From Bartonella massiliensis (GTDB lineage: Bacteria; Pseudomonadota; Alphaproteobacteria; Rhizobiales; Rhizobiaceae): a DNA stretch of 64,000 nt. The first letter of the stretch is position 1. Every line of letters starts with the position of its first letter. The stretch is from positions 88,365-152,364 of the forward strand of contig NZ_CABFVS010000004.1 in assembly GCF_902150025.1 (NCBI RefSeq), given 5' to 3'. Position numbers and translations under genes: made by a program. The notes beneath the pieces are model-generated. The model was not told where the DNA came from. It did no database searches and saw nothing but the letters and a program-made list of their open reading frames with translations. This document shows positions 45,437-55,742 of this stretch, piece by piece.

Positions 45437-45509
45437 TATGGATCATTATTGATCAAGCAGACAAGCGGTTGTTAAAAGATAATACATTGATTTATACGAT
45501 ACTTTACTG
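45437..45509. other. Short spacer after nuclease gene
   Basis: AT-rich, no gene seen. Confidence 0.4.
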
Positions 45510-45892
45510 TTTTTCATGTTGAGTGAGAGTCCAAAATAACGTAGGCTTTTCTCATTTCAAATCTGTTTATCTTGAATCAATTAAAATGACTTGCTTGCAT
45601 GTCATAAGTGGGGCTGGTGTGTGGGTAAAAACTGTACAAGAAAGCACTAATAATAGTTTTTCATAAATCGTCTTCCAAGCCCAAGGGAGAGTCGCAACAC
45701 TTAAAGGTTGGTACAAGTCGTGTGATGGTGCCGGCTTGCTTCTTTTGATCAAGCGTAAAGATGGTGGTGCTCAATATTTATAACGTATAATTGACATTGA
45801 TAATTGATGGGGCTTTATCGTTATACCATTTATGGTCGGCGCCGTGAAATGGGGGTGACGAGCGTTAGTGAGATGTCTCTTTAAAAGAAGCA
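45510..45892 (+). pseudogene. Tyrosine recombinase (DUF4102-type integrase) relic at island end
   Basis: On the plus strand, 45697-45780 translates as TLKGWYKSCDGAGLLLLIKR then KDGGAQYL and a stop. After a short gap 45812-45887 reads LYRYTIYGRRREMGVTSVSE then MSL. Together these are the N-terminal arm-binding domain of a phage/island integrase (consensus: CDG.GL.L...GG..W.YRY...G.RREMGLGS). Two stops and a deletion inactivate it. It directly abuts the glmM 3'-end copy at 45893. 45510-45640 is its upstream region in the same orientation. Confidence 0.85.
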
Positions 45893-46265
45893 CGGTTGGT
45901 GATCCGTGCTTTCTGGAACTGAGCCGGTGATTTGCATGATGGGGCAAGGAGATACACGAGAAGTGTTGGATACGGTCGTGACAGAGTTAATGGATGTGAT
46001 TACCCATCATGATGCACGTGTGGGGGCACCGCTTGAGGAATCTTGAATTTTTTAAAAGGTAAGCGATCAGGTTATCTTTTGAGAAAAACAGAAGGGGGTT
46101 TTGGGAATGATTTGTTGGAGGAAAGTTAATTGAGTAGACGCTGAGTGACCTTTGAGAATGTTTTTGATGCTTGAAGGGGGGGTAAGAGAAGATCTTGAGG
46201 AGTTTTGTGTGTGCTAAAACGAGCCTCTTGAGAGAGAGGGGAAAAATTCTTGAATTATATACAAG
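45893..46265. repeat. Direct repeat R: partial glmM 3' end
   Basis: GCACGGTTGGTGATCCGTGC to AAAATTCTTGAATTATATAC matches 29785-30160, covering the glmM codons [12 protein letters not shown]... to the stop, plus ~220 bp downstream. The frame has small indels, so it is not coding. It marks the right boundary of the inserted T4SS segment. Confidence 0.9.
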
Positions 46266-46627
46266 GAAAATATGCGTGTTCAGAATAATCTGAATATATT
46301 CAAATCAGTGAGATGACCTTCGGTTGTGGTAAAAGGGCTGATGAAAATATAGAGAAAAGCAAAACAGCTTTTTTCTTAAAAAAACAATAAATCACTTCAA
46401 ATCAAACCAGAACTTTTAACTGAAATATTGCCTAATACTGCCATGTTTCATAAACCTGGGCTTGCAGTGTGCAAGGGATTTTAGCTGTTCTATGGAATTT
46501 TGAGCTAAAATGAAAGGGATTTCTTCTCAAGGGCTTGAGGAAGCTTAAAAAAACACAAAGAAGTGCTTTCTTTTGTAATATAAAGAAAGCACTTCGAGGG
46601 GGGATTAGGTATACACCATTACATATT
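46266..46627. other. Spacer right of the direct repeat
   Basis: 46335-46410 resembles 30665-30745 (GCTTTTTTCTTAAAAAAACA), continuing the homology of the flanking repeat. A hairpin of AAAGAAGTGCTTTCTTT and AAAGAAAGCACTTC at 46555-46595 may terminate the minus-strand gene at 46628. Confidence 0.55.
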
Positions 46628-47071
46628 TTATTCTGAAAAGCGGTCTTTTTTATCTTTTTTCCACAGGAAATAAGTTGCTAGTCCCAAAATGGGCACACTC
46701 AATTTGGCAAAAGGCAGATGTTGACTGAGAACAGCAAGGCTGGAAACGGTCGCATCTGTCATCAGTTTGTGGCGTTGTTCTTCGGTCTTTTTTTGTTGAT
46801 CATAGCGTTGATAAGCCTTGAGAACACGGTTGATGATAAGCGCTAATCCTGCAACAACAAGCCAAATTATAAACATGATACTAGCGGCGGCAAGAGGTGT
46901 CATCATAGAACATAAGGCAATAAAACCGATGAGACATAAAAAAAGCAAAGCCATGAAAAATGAAATGCCAATAACGCCACAGCAAATGGCTTGAAGGCGC
47001 ACTTGCTTGACAGTGCTTTTTAGCCCTCCACCGACAAGATAGTTTAAAAGAGGAGCGATAAACTTATGCAT
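46628..47071 (-). CDS. Membrane protein, DUF1469/phage-holin-like family
   Basis: This 147-residue protein has two membrane hairpins (GVIGISFFMALLFLCLIGFI and AASIMFIIWLVVAGLALII) and a short C-terminal segment (LPFAKLSVPILGLATYFLW). Layout and pairing with a DUF883 gene resemble the YqjE/YqjD pair of proteobacteria, whose role is not firmly known. It is 3 bp downstream of the DUF883 gene, so the two form one operon. Confidence 0.65.
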   Translation of the reverse strand: MHKFIAPLLNYLVGGGLKSTVKQVRLQAICCGVIGISFFMALLFLCLIGFIALCSMMTPLAAASIMFIIWLVVAGLALIINRVLKAYQRYDQQKKTEEQRHKLMTDATVSSLAVLSQHLPFAKLSVPILGLATYFLWKKDKKDRFSE

Positions 47072-47074
47072 TGC

Positions 47075-47413
47075 TTAACGACGCAGTAATTGAGAAAGAA
47101 TAAAACCAACGCCTGCAGCAAACAAAACACTTTTGCCAGGATTTTTGCGAACGCATTCATTCATCGTTTGTTCAAGATCACTGATTTTGTCTTTTGCTTG
47201 AGACATCATGTCTTCACTGCTTTCTTTGGCGGAGTGATACAGTTTTTCCGCTTTGTCTTTGGCTACATTGAATTTTTTTGAACCAAGATCTGTCAGTGTT
47301 GAAGCCATCCCTGAAACTTCATGGCGTAACGTTTCTAATTGTCCCTGAAGATCTTTTTGTAGGGCTTTTTCTACTGCTGTCTTATTATTTTGTGTTGTTT
47401 TATTATTGGCCAT
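47075..47413 (-). CDS. DUF883 (ElaB/YqjD-like) membrane-anchored protein
   Basis: This 112-residue protein has a long amphipathic helix (residues ~15-90, KFNVAKDKAEKLYHSAKESS, MMSQAKDKISDLEQTMNECV) and a C-terminal membrane segment GKSVLFAAGVGFILSQLLRR, the DUF883 signature. E. coli relatives bind ribosomes and the inner membrane in stationary phase. The same role here is inference. Confidence 0.8.
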   Translation of the reverse strand: MANNKTTQNNKTAVEKALQKDLQGQLETLRHEVSGMASTLTDLGSKKFNVAKDKAEKLYHSAKESSEDMMSQAKDKISDLEQTMNECVRKNPGKSVLFAAGVGFILSQLLRR

Positions 47414-48119
47414 GATGTTTTTTCCCTCTCTGGATATGTTTTAATATATTTGTGTTGTTCATCGTAATTATTTGCATTGGAGTAAAAATTTTTACTGCTG
47501 GGGTAACGCTAAAAGTTTTTTTTAGTTCCCTTCGTTTTGTGCCATTTAAAATTGTTTTTGATAAAATAAATTTTATCGATCACTCGGCCTATAAAGAGGG
47601 GTTTTGTTTCGTAAAGAAACGCATCTGTTGAATTTATTGAAATTGTCTTATGCTTTTGAAAGGAAATTAGCACTATTTTTTCGCTTTTTATGGAGCTGTT
47701 TTTAAATATGACACAAAGGAAAAAGTGCGAACACCTTTGAAGAAACAAGCAAGTGCAAAAGCTAGTTGTGTTAGGGGAGGGTGATACAGTATTTTATAAA
47801 AATTCGAGATATCTCTCCAATCTATCGTTGGTTAGTTTTTAACATTATGGCGTTTTTTTCTTCGTTTTCTTTAGAGCGTGCAGTTTTTTTGTTGTTTATC
47901 AATCAACATCCGAATTTAACGCAATAGCGTTTTTAAGAGAAAGATTGAGACGAATGAAAGCTCTAAGAGCAACGCCAGTTTTTTTATACCAAATGGGTGC
48001 AAGGATTTCGCGTATCTTTAGTTTGGGGAAACTCTAAAACGAGTATACAGCCTCATTTTGGTAAAATATGAAGTTTTAAAGGTGAAAACCAATGACGCAC
48101 CTTCCTTTTAGATCAGCTT
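47414..48119. other. Gene-poor spacer
   Basis: About 700 bp without a supported gene, AT-rich. I see no tRNA or clear repeat beyond the relic that follows. Confidence 0.45.
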
Positions 48120-48640
48120 TACAGCTTTTAAAAGCATAGCAATGTCTTTTAAAGAATGAAGATTGCTTACTGGTCTTACGTTTTTGTTTTTCACGTATCT
48201 TTCATGGGGGCATGACTTTTAGGTCACGGGCTTGTTTAAAAGAGACATCTCGCAACGCTCATTACACCCATTTTACAGTAGCGGTTTATGAATAGTATAA
48301 CGATAATGCGCCTCTTAGAAATACTATAAAATCCCCCATGAAATAGTATAAAATTTATTGTACCTCCATTTTTATGCTTGTGAAGAAGTAAGCCGGCATT
48401 CATATGCTCGTGCCAGCCTTTGAGTGTTGCGGATTGCCCCTTGGTACTTAAAAGAGCTCTATGAAAAGGTACGTCTTTCTTATACAATTTTTAAACCCTC
48501 GTGCCAGCGTTGCTTTTGATGTGCAAGAGACATGATTTTGATTGATGAAATATCAAGAGATTTGCAATGAGAGACTTTTACGGGATTTAAGGCTCTCATT
48601 CACGTTGAATAAGGCTATCGTATCATTATTAAATCAATAT
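48120..48640 (-). pseudogene. Integrase relic with upstream region
   Basis: On the minus strand 48490 to 48236 reads SATLKGWHEHMNAGLLLHKH then KNGGT, and later INRYCKMGVMSVARCLF, a decayed DUF4102 domain. 48490-48640 is the shared upstream sequence (TTGATGTGCAAGAGACATGA, then AATGAGAGACTTTTACGGGA). 48120-48230 may be the continuing integrase frame. Confidence 0.75.
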
Positions 48641-49234
48641 TCCCTTATAAATCGATATTCCTTGTCCTTATTTAAAATATGAATAGCATATTTTAATGGT
48701 GAGAGGAAAGCTTCAGAGCCCTGATTTTTAAAGGGGTAAATATTCTGAAAAGCGCCCTCTTTACTTTTATTCCATGAAAATTATCTTATGCAGGAAGATT
48801 TTTTGTTGCGCTTATAAAGAGCGGCTGAAATGAGAAAAGCTGGCGATATGAAGAGTTTATTCAAGAACAATGATGATAAATTATTCTTATATATCAATGA
48901 ATTGTAAGTAGAAAAATGAGGCGTTATTCTTGCTTATTGAAATATTTATGAAATATTTCTTACAAGTCTATCATTTTGCCAAATTTGTGCAGTAAATTGA
49001 TTGAAGTGAGATAAACCTGTTGAAGGGTTAGAAAAAAATTCTTGAATAATTGCTTTAGAATAAGAGAGAGCGTTTGGGAAATAAAACTATACTTGATTTG
49101 TCAAGTTTTCTTTCTTAAGAGGAATGCGAAAGTAACGTTACAAGGGAAGGAGCATTGTAGAACAGTGATGCTCTGCGGGATGACGGTCGAGTGCATAAAA
49201 TATAAAAAAAGATAAAATAGAGTGTGAGATAAAA
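48641..49234. other. Spacer upstream of exbB
   Basis: AT-rich, no gene recognised. The exbB promoter is probably in the last 150 bp (TTGATTTGTCAAGTTTTCTT near 49093), not assigned further. Confidence 0.4.
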
Positions 49235-50122
49235 ATGGAATCTGAAACAGTCCCTTTAGAGAATAGTTCTGCTGTCTTGGCAGTGCATGATTTTTCTCCT
49301 TTTTCTATGTTTATGGCTGCTGATTTTGTGGTAAAAGCTGTTATCATTCTTTTGTTGTTTGCTTCTTTGATATCTTGGACCATTGCTTTTGTGAAAATTA
49401 TTGAGATCACTTTGGCAAAACGACGCGTGCGTCAAGAACTGCGATTGGTTTTGAATGCTCAGACTCTTACGCGTTTGGCCGCTAGCTTGAAAGAAAGCAA
49501 AGGAGCTGGGGTGTTTTTTCTCAAAGAAGTCCTTAAAGAGGTTTATCTTTCGACACAACAGGTTCATTTTATTGCTCCTGAAGGGACAAGTGAAAGCTTT
49601 GGCGAAAGCTCTGGTGAGAGAAGCAATCCAAGGAAAAGTTCACAAACGCTTGAAGATATTCTCTTTTATGAGGAAAATGATCAATATGGAGATGTTTCAC
49701 GCGATGTTTATGTCCGCGATGTTCATGAAGGTTTAAAAGAAAGGGTTCATTCGCTTTTGTCTCGCTGCTTGCTGGCTGCGACACGCCGTGTTGCGTGTGG
49801 AAGCGCTGTTCTGGCGACCATTGGTGCTATTGCACCCTTTGTGGGGCTTTTTGCAACGGTTTGGGGAATTATGAATTCTTTTATTGGGATTGCGCAATCG
49901 CAAACAACGCGCCTTGATGTGGTGGCTCCTGGAATTGCCGAAGCCTTATTTGCAACGGCGATTGGACTTTTTGTAGCTATTCCTGCTGTTGTTATGTATA
50001 ATAGCCTTATGCGTGCTTTGAATGGTTATCGCAGTGATTTAGGGGATATTGCTGCAGCTCTTGAAAGGCTCTTGAGCCGTGAACTTGATCGACAAAGACA
50101 ACAGAAAAGTCATAAAAAATGA
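49235..50122 (+). CDS. exbB: MotA/TolQ/ExbB proton channel protein, ExbB-like
   Basis: This 295-residue inner-membrane protein forms the proton channel that energises TonB for uptake of heme, siderophores or vitamins. Membrane segments are at residues ~30-52 ([20 protein letters not shown]), ~193-215 ([20 protein letters not shown]) and ~235-258 ([20 protein letters not shown]). Between them is an extended cytosolic loop (~residues 100-175) richer in Ser/Glu than usual. The exbD start overlaps its stop by four bases. No tonB gene is in the window. Confidence 0.9.
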   Translation: MESETVPLENSSAVLAVHDFSPFSMFMAADFVVKAVIILLLFASLISWTIAFVKIIEITLAKRRVRQELRLVLNAQTLTRLAASLKESKGAGVFFLKEVLKEVYLSTQQVHFIAPEGTSESFGESSGERSNPRKSSQTLEDILFYEENDQYGDVSRDVYVRDVHEGLKERVHSLLSRCLLAATRRVACGSAVLATIGAIAPFVGLFATVWGIMNSFIGIAQSQTTRLDVVAPGIAEALFATAIGLFVAIPAVVMYNSLMRALNGYRSDLGDIAAALERLLSRELDRQRQQKSHKK

Positions 50123-50709
50123 AAGCAAGCTTTTATGATGATTGGGAGACAGATGAAAGTGGGTTGCATAGCGAAATCAATGTAACGCCCTTTATTGATG
50201 TTGTGTTGGTGTTGCTGATTGTTTTTATGGTTGCTGCACCATTGGCAACATCTGCTATTCCTGTTCAGCTTCCTTCGGTAACTCAAGCGCCTTCAGTGGT
50301 TCAACCGGAAGAGCCTTTGTATGTTACTTTGCAAAAAGATCGTTCTCTTTACATTGGTGATCATCTTATAGAACAAGCTGCTTTGAGGGAAACTTTGTTG
50401 AAAGAGACCAAGCAAAATTTAGAGACAAAAATTTTAATTAAAGCCGATAGCGAAATTGATTATGGCATTGTTATCGACTTATTAAACCAAATACGCATGG
50501 CGGGATATGGTAAAATCGGTCTTGTCGGATTACAAAAGTCTCCCAATCTTGCTGCCAGAGGTGGGGGTAATCATAAAACAGTTGATGGAACAAATGGACC
50601 TGTTGTGACAAACAGTGCTAACGAGGACGCTGGTGTTGTGGGGCATGTAGAGGCGGCGACGGTCAATGAGGCAGATGCTTCTGTTTCTGGAACGGCTTCT
50701 GCCCCATAA
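50119..50709 (+). CDS. exbD: ExbD-like protein
   Basis: This 196-residue TolR/ExbD-family protein has the anchor helix with conserved Asp at [20 protein letters not shown] and a periplasmic domain to about residue 150 ([20 protein letters not shown]). The C-terminal ~45 residues are Ala/Val/Glu/Thr-rich and extra to the family. It is coupled to exbB (ATGA overlap). A truncated copy of its 3' half follows at 50755-50890. Confidence 0.9.
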   Translation: MKASFYDDWETDESGLHSEINVTPFIDVVLVLLIVFMVAAPLATSAIPVQLPSVTQAPSVVQPEEPLYVTLQKDRSLYIGDHLIEQAALRETLLKETKQNLETKILIKADSEIDYGIVIDLLNQIRMAGYGKIGLVGLQKSPNLAARGGGNHKTVDGTNGPVVTNSANEDAGVVGHVEAATVNEADASVSGTASAP

Positions 50710-50754
50710 GAAAAAAATAGCCTTTTTTGAGGAAAATAAAGCACTTTCATCAAA

Positions 50755-50890
50755 GCCATAGGGTGAAATTGATGATGAGACTGTCATCGATTTATTAAAC
50801 CAAATATGTCTGTCGGGATATGGTAAAATCGGTCTTGTCGGATTTGCAAAATTCTCCCAATTTGGCTGCAAGAGGTGGGATCAATCATAA
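50755..50890 (+). pseudogene. Truncated exbD copy (part of periplasmic domain)
   Basis: GAAATTGATGATGAGACTGT, then ATCGATTTATTAAACCAAAT and GGATATGGTAAAATCGGTCT, repeats exbD 50451-50580. It has small indels and no start. Confidence 0.9.
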
Positions 50891-51279
50891 AACAAAAGGT
50901 GTGATTTTTGTGTGCCTTAACGCATCTAAAGCTTTTTTGACGATATCCATGAAGGGTAGAGTGTCCTTATAAAATAAGGATAAAAAAATCTATTGAGTGC
51001 TTACCGTCTTGATTTTTTTATCATCTTTCTGCCTCATAAAAAAGAAAGGGAGCACTCTTATATGCTTGGCATCTTTTTTCAATGCGCTCATTCTTAACAT
51101 ACGTGTTTATTGTGGGCTTTCTTTCGTTTTTTTCTACCACCAGTTCCGTTTTTAACATCCAAGAGAAGTGGTTTTGGTGGCTGAAAAACAGATCTTCAAT
51201 GAGAAAATTTTACGATATTTGAGATTCTTATTCAACATACAAAAAATGAATTATGATGATAAATCAAAGTGTTGTATAT
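50891..51279. other. Spacer with integrase-upstream repeat
   Basis: 51180-51265 carries the dispersed upstream repeat (CAATGAGAAAATTTTACGAT, then TTCTTATTCAACATACAAAA). The remaining sequence has no supported gene. Confidence 0.5.
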
Positions 51280-51600
51280 TAAATAGCGCAAACATTGATT
51301 TGCGATACGGGGTTGATGACTGTTTGGGCAATACGCATTCCTTATGTTCAATAGAAAAAACTTCCTGACCACAATTGATGAGAAGAATTTTGACTTTACT
51401 TCCGGATAATCACACTCAATCGTACCTCGCGTGTTGAGGCATGTGAGGCTGTGAGCTTTAACATGAGAAGCGTGGAAGGAGGCGTGTTTTAAAAGCCTAA
51501 AGGGATCCCCAAAAAAATCAAAAGATTGGACGAAAAGACTTGTTGAGATAAGGGCACGGTCCTTAAGAGTAAAGATTTTCTTCGCCAAAGGTTGGGGGTG
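51280..51600 (-). pseudogene. Truncated, decayed dut copy
   Basis: GCGCAAACATTGATTTGCGA, then GATGACTGTTTGGGCAATAC, TTCCTGACCACAATTGATGA and GAGATAAGGGCACG, follows 52078-52370 inside dut with deletions and point changes. It is collinear and in the same orientation as the parent 400 bp away. The upstream repeat of the integrase family abuts it. Confidence 0.85.
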
Positions 51601-51995
51601 CATGTTAATTAAGATCAGTCGAACCAGCTATCGTTAAGGAAGTTTTCTTATTCTCAGTGCAAGATATTGAATGAGTAAAGTCACGGAGGAATGCATTAAA
51701 GTCACGGGGTTGTGAAGGTTTATGAAAAGACGCCGAGAGGAGGAAGGATGCTGGGTTTCGTTGGATTAAAAGGTGAGAGCCTTGGGTATTCAAGTGGCGC
51801 TGCTTTGATTTACAAGCTTAAGATGCCTCCAAATTCCAAAAGATCCCAAAAATCAAGAGCTCTCAAACTCCAAAAAGTCCTAAATCGCAAAGCATCTCGA
51901 ACCCCAAGGGATCCCCAAAAAAATCAAGTGATGAATAGTAAAAGAGTTTTTGAAGCGAGTTTGTGTTATTTTAAAAGCAGACTTTTCAGAGCTTT
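51601..51995. other. Spacer between dut copy and dut
   Basis: A plus-strand frame at 51712-51999 is Lys/Arg/Ser-rich and contains repeats of GGGATCCCCAAAAAAATCAA (also near 51505). It has no family features. I do not call it a gene. Confidence 0.45.
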
Positions 51996-52535
51996 TTAAG
52001 TATGCCCTGTTGAACCAAAACCTCCTGTACCACGGCTTTTTGCATGGCTTTGGCTGTCTTTTTGCTCTGGTTCAATGGCGCAAACATTGACTTTTGTTAC
52101 AGGGGCGATGACTGTTTGGGCAATGCGCATGCCGCGTTCAATAGAAAAGTCTTCCTGACCACAATTGATGAGAAGAACTTTAACTTCGCCACGGTAATCA
52201 CTATCAATCGTTCCTGGAGTGTTGAGGCATGTGATGCCGTGCTTTAAGGCTAAGCCGGAGCGCGGACGTATCTGTGCTTCATACCCTGGTGATAAATGAA
52301 AAATGAGACCTGTTGGAATAAGGGCACGCTGCCCTGGTGCAAGGGTGAGAGTTTCTTTTTCTCCAAGGGCGGCGCGTAGATCAAGACCCGCAGAACCGGC
52401 TGTTGCGTAGTGAGGAAGTTCTAAATCTTGTCCGTGTTCAAGACGTTGAACGAATAACGTTACGGATTGTGAAGATTTTGAAGAAACACAATTTTCTTGG
52501 TTGTTTTGCGGTGTGTTGGTTTCAGTGTGCGGCAT
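51996..52535 (-). CDS. dut: dUTP pyrophosphatase (dUTPase)
   Basis: This enzyme of about 179 residues hydrolyses dUTP to dUMP, keeping uracil out of DNA. Motif 1 is [12 protein letters not shown], motif 2 is [12 protein letters not shown], motif 3 is [16 protein letters not shown], motif 4 is [10 protein letters not shown], and the glycine-rich C-terminal motif 5 is [11 protein letters not shown] take the ATG at 52535 rather than 52541. The N-terminal ~25 residues are an extra Asn/Gln/Ser-rich extension. Confidence 0.95.
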   Translation of the reverse strand: MPHTETNTPQNNQENCVSSKSSQSVTLFVQRLEHGQDLELPHYATAGSAGLDLRAALGEKETLTLAPGQRALIPTGLIFHLSPGYEAQIRPRSGLALKHGITCLNTPGTIDSDYRGEVKVLLINCGQEDFSIERGMRIAQTVIAPVTKVNVCAIEPEQKDSQSHAKSRGTGGFGSTGHT

Positions 52536-52729
52536 GATCAAAGTATTTCCAAAATATGAGGTCTAGAAAAAAATCATACTTTAACAAAAGATGTTCATAA
52601 AACAAGTCGATAAAGTTTTTTGATATAGATTGTCCCCAGAGCTTGATTATCATCTTTTGTTGATCCACAAGACTTCAAAGTATATATCCCAAAACACCCT
52701 AAGAGCCCTTTAGGTCCTAAGAGCCTTTT

Positions 52730-53165
52730 GAGCATTGCCAACGATGATTTGATATATTTCGATAAAAGGGATGATCTATGAGAGAGCGTTGCACATTTAC
52801 ACACTTGTTTTAAAAAAACATCTGCACATGTCACATCCATTTCACAGTGGCGGTTTATGAATGGTATAATGATAAATCCATTGAGCTTCCCCACTTTTGC
52901 GTTTATGGCGTAAAAAGCCGGCATGATCACATGATTTGTACCAGTTTTTGAGTATTATTGACAGACTTTGGCATTTCTTGACGATTCATGAAAAGATATT
53001 GTTATTATACAGTTTGATCCACTTGATTATATAGTTTTATCTACATGGGTTTTTCCCACTTGTAACGTGCAAGAGATATGGTTTTGATTGATGCAACATA
53101 AGAGAGTTGAAATGAAAGAATTTTACGGTATTCAGGTTTCTTATTTAAGTTGAATAGTGCTAGGT
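52730..53165 (-). pseudogene. Integrase relic with upstream region
   Basis: On the minus strand, around 52960 to 52850, one frame reads LKNWYKSCDHAGFLRHKRKS, then GEAQWIYHYTIHKPPL and a stop. This is the clearest DUF4102 integrase fragment in the window. 53035-53165 is the shared upstream repeat. 52730-52790 (GAGCATTGCCAACGATGATT) recurs at 53355-53425. Confidence 0.85.
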
Positions 53166-53204
53166 TATCTAAAGAAATCAATATCTTGTTGCAAGACTAT
53201 GAGG

Positions 53205-53345
53205 GGCGTGTATTTTTTTTAAAAATACTGTCGATAATAATTCCTGTGGCAAAAACCAAGGCTCCTCCGATGATGACCTGTAAAGAGGTGCGCCAAAAAG
53301 GGGGCGACATGAATTTGTTTTGAATCCAGACGAAAGCATCATTTT
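53205..53345 (-). pseudogene. Truncated copy of the 3' end of the MbfA-like gene
   Basis: AAATACTGTCGATAATAATT, then CCTGTGGCAAAAACCAAGGC and GTAAAGAGGTGCGCCAAAAA, is nearly identical to 53463-53580, the C-terminal codons of the next gene. It starts at the upstream repeat of an integrase relic (ending 53165). Confidence 0.9.
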
Positions 53346-53461
53346 TTTTAATAAGGGCATTGCCAACGATGATTTGATGCTCCTATATGACGCGTCTTTT
53401 GTACAAAGGGATAATCTATGAGAGAGCTCAATGACGGATTTGTACGGATTTGCGGTTTTTT

Positions 53462-54289
53462 TCAAATACTGCCGATAATAATTCCTGTAGCAAAAACCAA
53501 AGCCCCTCCGATGATGACCTGTAAAGAGGCGCGCCAAAAAGGGGTCGACATGAATTTGTTTTGAATCCAGACGATGGCGCCTAGTTCGAAAAAAACAATG
53601 ATAAAGGCAATGACTGTTGCGACATAAAAAGAATGGATCAAATAGGGAAGCGTATGGCCTAAGCCGCCTAATGTTGTCATAATGCCGCTGGCAAGACCTC
53701 TTTTTAAGGGCGAACCACGCCCTGATAATTTTCCATCATCATGAGCTGCTTCTGTAAATCCCATTGAAAGTCCCGCACCAATGGAAGCTGAGAGCCCGAT
53801 CAAAAAAGTTTGATGCGTTTCTCCCGTGGCAAAAGCGGCGGCAAAAATGGGAGCAAGGGTGGAGACAGAGCCATCCATTAATCCCGCAAGACCAGGTTGA
53901 ATCCATGTCAATAATGTTTGTTTTTCCGCTTTTGAGGGCTTTTTTATGGTGGGATTGGCCGCTGTTGTTTTGGGGGAGGAATGGCTTCCCTTACTGTTTA
54001 TAAACCTTTGCTTTTTCATAAAAGCAGTTTGCTCACATAATCCACCAGCTGTGTGGGCACGATTATGGCAAGAAAGACACAAAAGTTGTTTATAATTTTC
54101 AAGCGCTTGAAGACCCATGGCTGTAAAAACCGCGGCTTCCTTAGAGGAATAAGGCTCTAGAGCTTTTGCATATTTTAAATAGAGCGCAGCATGTTGCTCT
54201 TTTGCTTTGAGTGTTTGAAACATCACTTTTTGTGCTGAACGAAAGAACAGAGCTTTACGCTGTACAAATGAAAAAAACGATTTCAACAT
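53462..54289 (-). CDS. VIT1/CCC1-type iron exporter, MbfA-like
   Basis: This 275-residue membrane protein has a C-terminal VIT1-like domain from ~residue 130: WIQPGLAGLMDGSVSTLAPI with FAAAFATG, LIGLSASIGAGLSMGFTEAA, GGLGHTLPYLI, then two more membrane helices. The N-terminal part (AKEQHAALYLKYAKALEPYS and a CLSCH motif) is shorter than the rubrerythrin domain of Agrobacterium/Bradyrhizobium MbfA. Export of ferrous iron and peroxide protection are inferred by family. The N-terminal domain looks reduced. No Irr box is assigned. Confidence 0.75.
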   Translation of the reverse strand: MLKSFFSFVQRKALFFRSAQKVMFQTLKAKEQHAALYLKYAKALEPYSSKEAAVFTAMGLQALENYKQLLCLSCHNRAHTAGGLCEQTAFMKKQRFINSKGSHSSPKTTAANPTIKKPSKAEKQTLLTWIQPGLAGLMDGSVSTLAPIFAAAFATGETHQTFLIGLSASIGAGLSMGFTEAAHDDGKLSGRGSPLKRGLASGIMTTLGGLGHTLPYLIHSFYVATVIAFIIVFFELGAIVWIQNKFMSTPFWRASLQVIIGGALVFATGIIIGSI

Positions 54290-54739
54290 TCTCCGTTCCT
54301 TTATATTTTAGAATAATTCTAAAAGATTAAGAAAAATAAACTGAAAGTCAATCTAAAAATTAAAAACTGAAAAACGGCCAAAAGGTTGCACTGAAAAAGA
54401 AGAATGTGGAGAGCCCGTGAAAGTAAGATAGGCAAATCAAGAAAGTAAAAGAGATTTATCTCGGGGTTTTGCCAGAGGCGTGTGAAAGACCAAGAGCGTG
54501 TGAAAGAATTGAAAAGAAAATAGGCTTTGATTTTGTTAAAGGGGCGTTTTAATGGCGCATTCCAATTTATTGTACGAGAGCCAATGGATTTATGCGCGAG
54601 AATGTATGATGGAAACAAACTAAGCTGGCGCCGTTATTCATTTGATACGTACAAAAGACGATAAAAACTCTTGTAATTTAAGAGCATTTTTTAAAAAAGA
54701 TATGTTTCAATACTTCAAAATCCTTTTCGTGAGGGTGCT
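54290..54739. other. Spacer upstream of MbfA-like gene
   Basis: No gene or known repeat is recognised. TTTTAGAATAATTCTAAAAG at 54307-54326 is a palindromic AT-rich site just before the gene and resembles an iron-responsive operator of the Irr (ICE) type. It is a candidate only. Confidence 0.45.
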
Positions 54740-55080
54740 CGTGAAGGGGATAGCACTAAAGCCCCCATGAGGAAATAATATAAATTCCCCCCATGAAATA
54801 ATATAAATGAGTCTTCTCATCTTGATTCTTGATCAGAAGCAAGCCGGCACCATCATACACTTATGCTAGCTTTTGATCATGTTGCGGACCAACCCTTGGG
54901 CTTGTAAGATGATTTATGAAAAGTCATTTTTTAATCTTTTCTAGTTTTTTATCCACATGGCTCACCCGCTTTTGATGTGTAAGCAAGTGATTTTGATTAA
55001 TGCAAGACAAACAGAGTTGGAATGAGAGAATCCTACGATATTTAGAATTCTCATTCAACATGCAAAACAGTGAACACTCT
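54740..55080 (-). pseudogene. Integrase relic with upstream region
   Basis: The minus strand, from about 54900 to 54770, reads DGAGLLLIKNQDEKTHLYY with stops, matching the relic at 45697. 54945-55080 is the upstream repeat (CGCTTTTGATGTGTAAGCAA, then GGAATGAGAGAATCCTACGA). Confidence 0.75.
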
Positions 55081-55742
55081 TTATGAATCCAATATTGTTT
55101 CATGCGAGGTGCTGATTTGAGCCGAGGTTTTATAAGGGAGACGGGGCCTTTAAAATCCTTTAATTTCTCATGTTTTCGCTAGGCGGCATGATTATGTTCT
55201 ATCACAATATGCGGTATTTCAAGATGACAGATATCTGAAGGAGTGAGCGAGGAAGGGAGAGTGCGGGAGAGGGGTTGGTTTTTTATTCTTAAGTGTATGG
55301 TTGACTATTCAATATTTATCGATTTATCGATTCCCTCACTTATTTAATTTTTTGATCGCTTTTCCACCGCCAACTTCTATCAAAATAGAGCTGATAAGCA
55401 CAGAGAAGCAAAACATAAAATACAAACGTTCGTTGTTTTTATTGTTCCTCCTTATCTTGGAGAGGAAGATATGGATAAAAATCATTAAATCTGCAAATAC
55501 ATGAAAAAGAAAATACAGGGATATTTTACAATAACAAGTTGTTTTATCCGTCAAAAATTAGAGGGAAGTTTGATGGGAAGATGATGTTTGTGAATGCGTG
55601 TTAAAGGGATATTTTTTGTGCTTGTTATTTTTTTATGTTCGATATTTTTTGTTCTCTGGGGGCTTTTATGCTGGGTGTCTTTTGCTGTGGAGATTATGGA
55701 GAAGTTTTTAAGAGCAAGTATTATTTGTGGGGGATGATTAGT
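55081..55742. other. Spacer, no gene seen
   Basis: AT-rich. Short frames lack support. Confidence 0.45.

Noticed and set aside
51712..51999. 95-codon Lys/Arg-rich plus-strand frame before dut
   Set aside because: It contains simple repeats shared with neighbouring non-coding sequence and no start context; it is better explained as decayed spacer.
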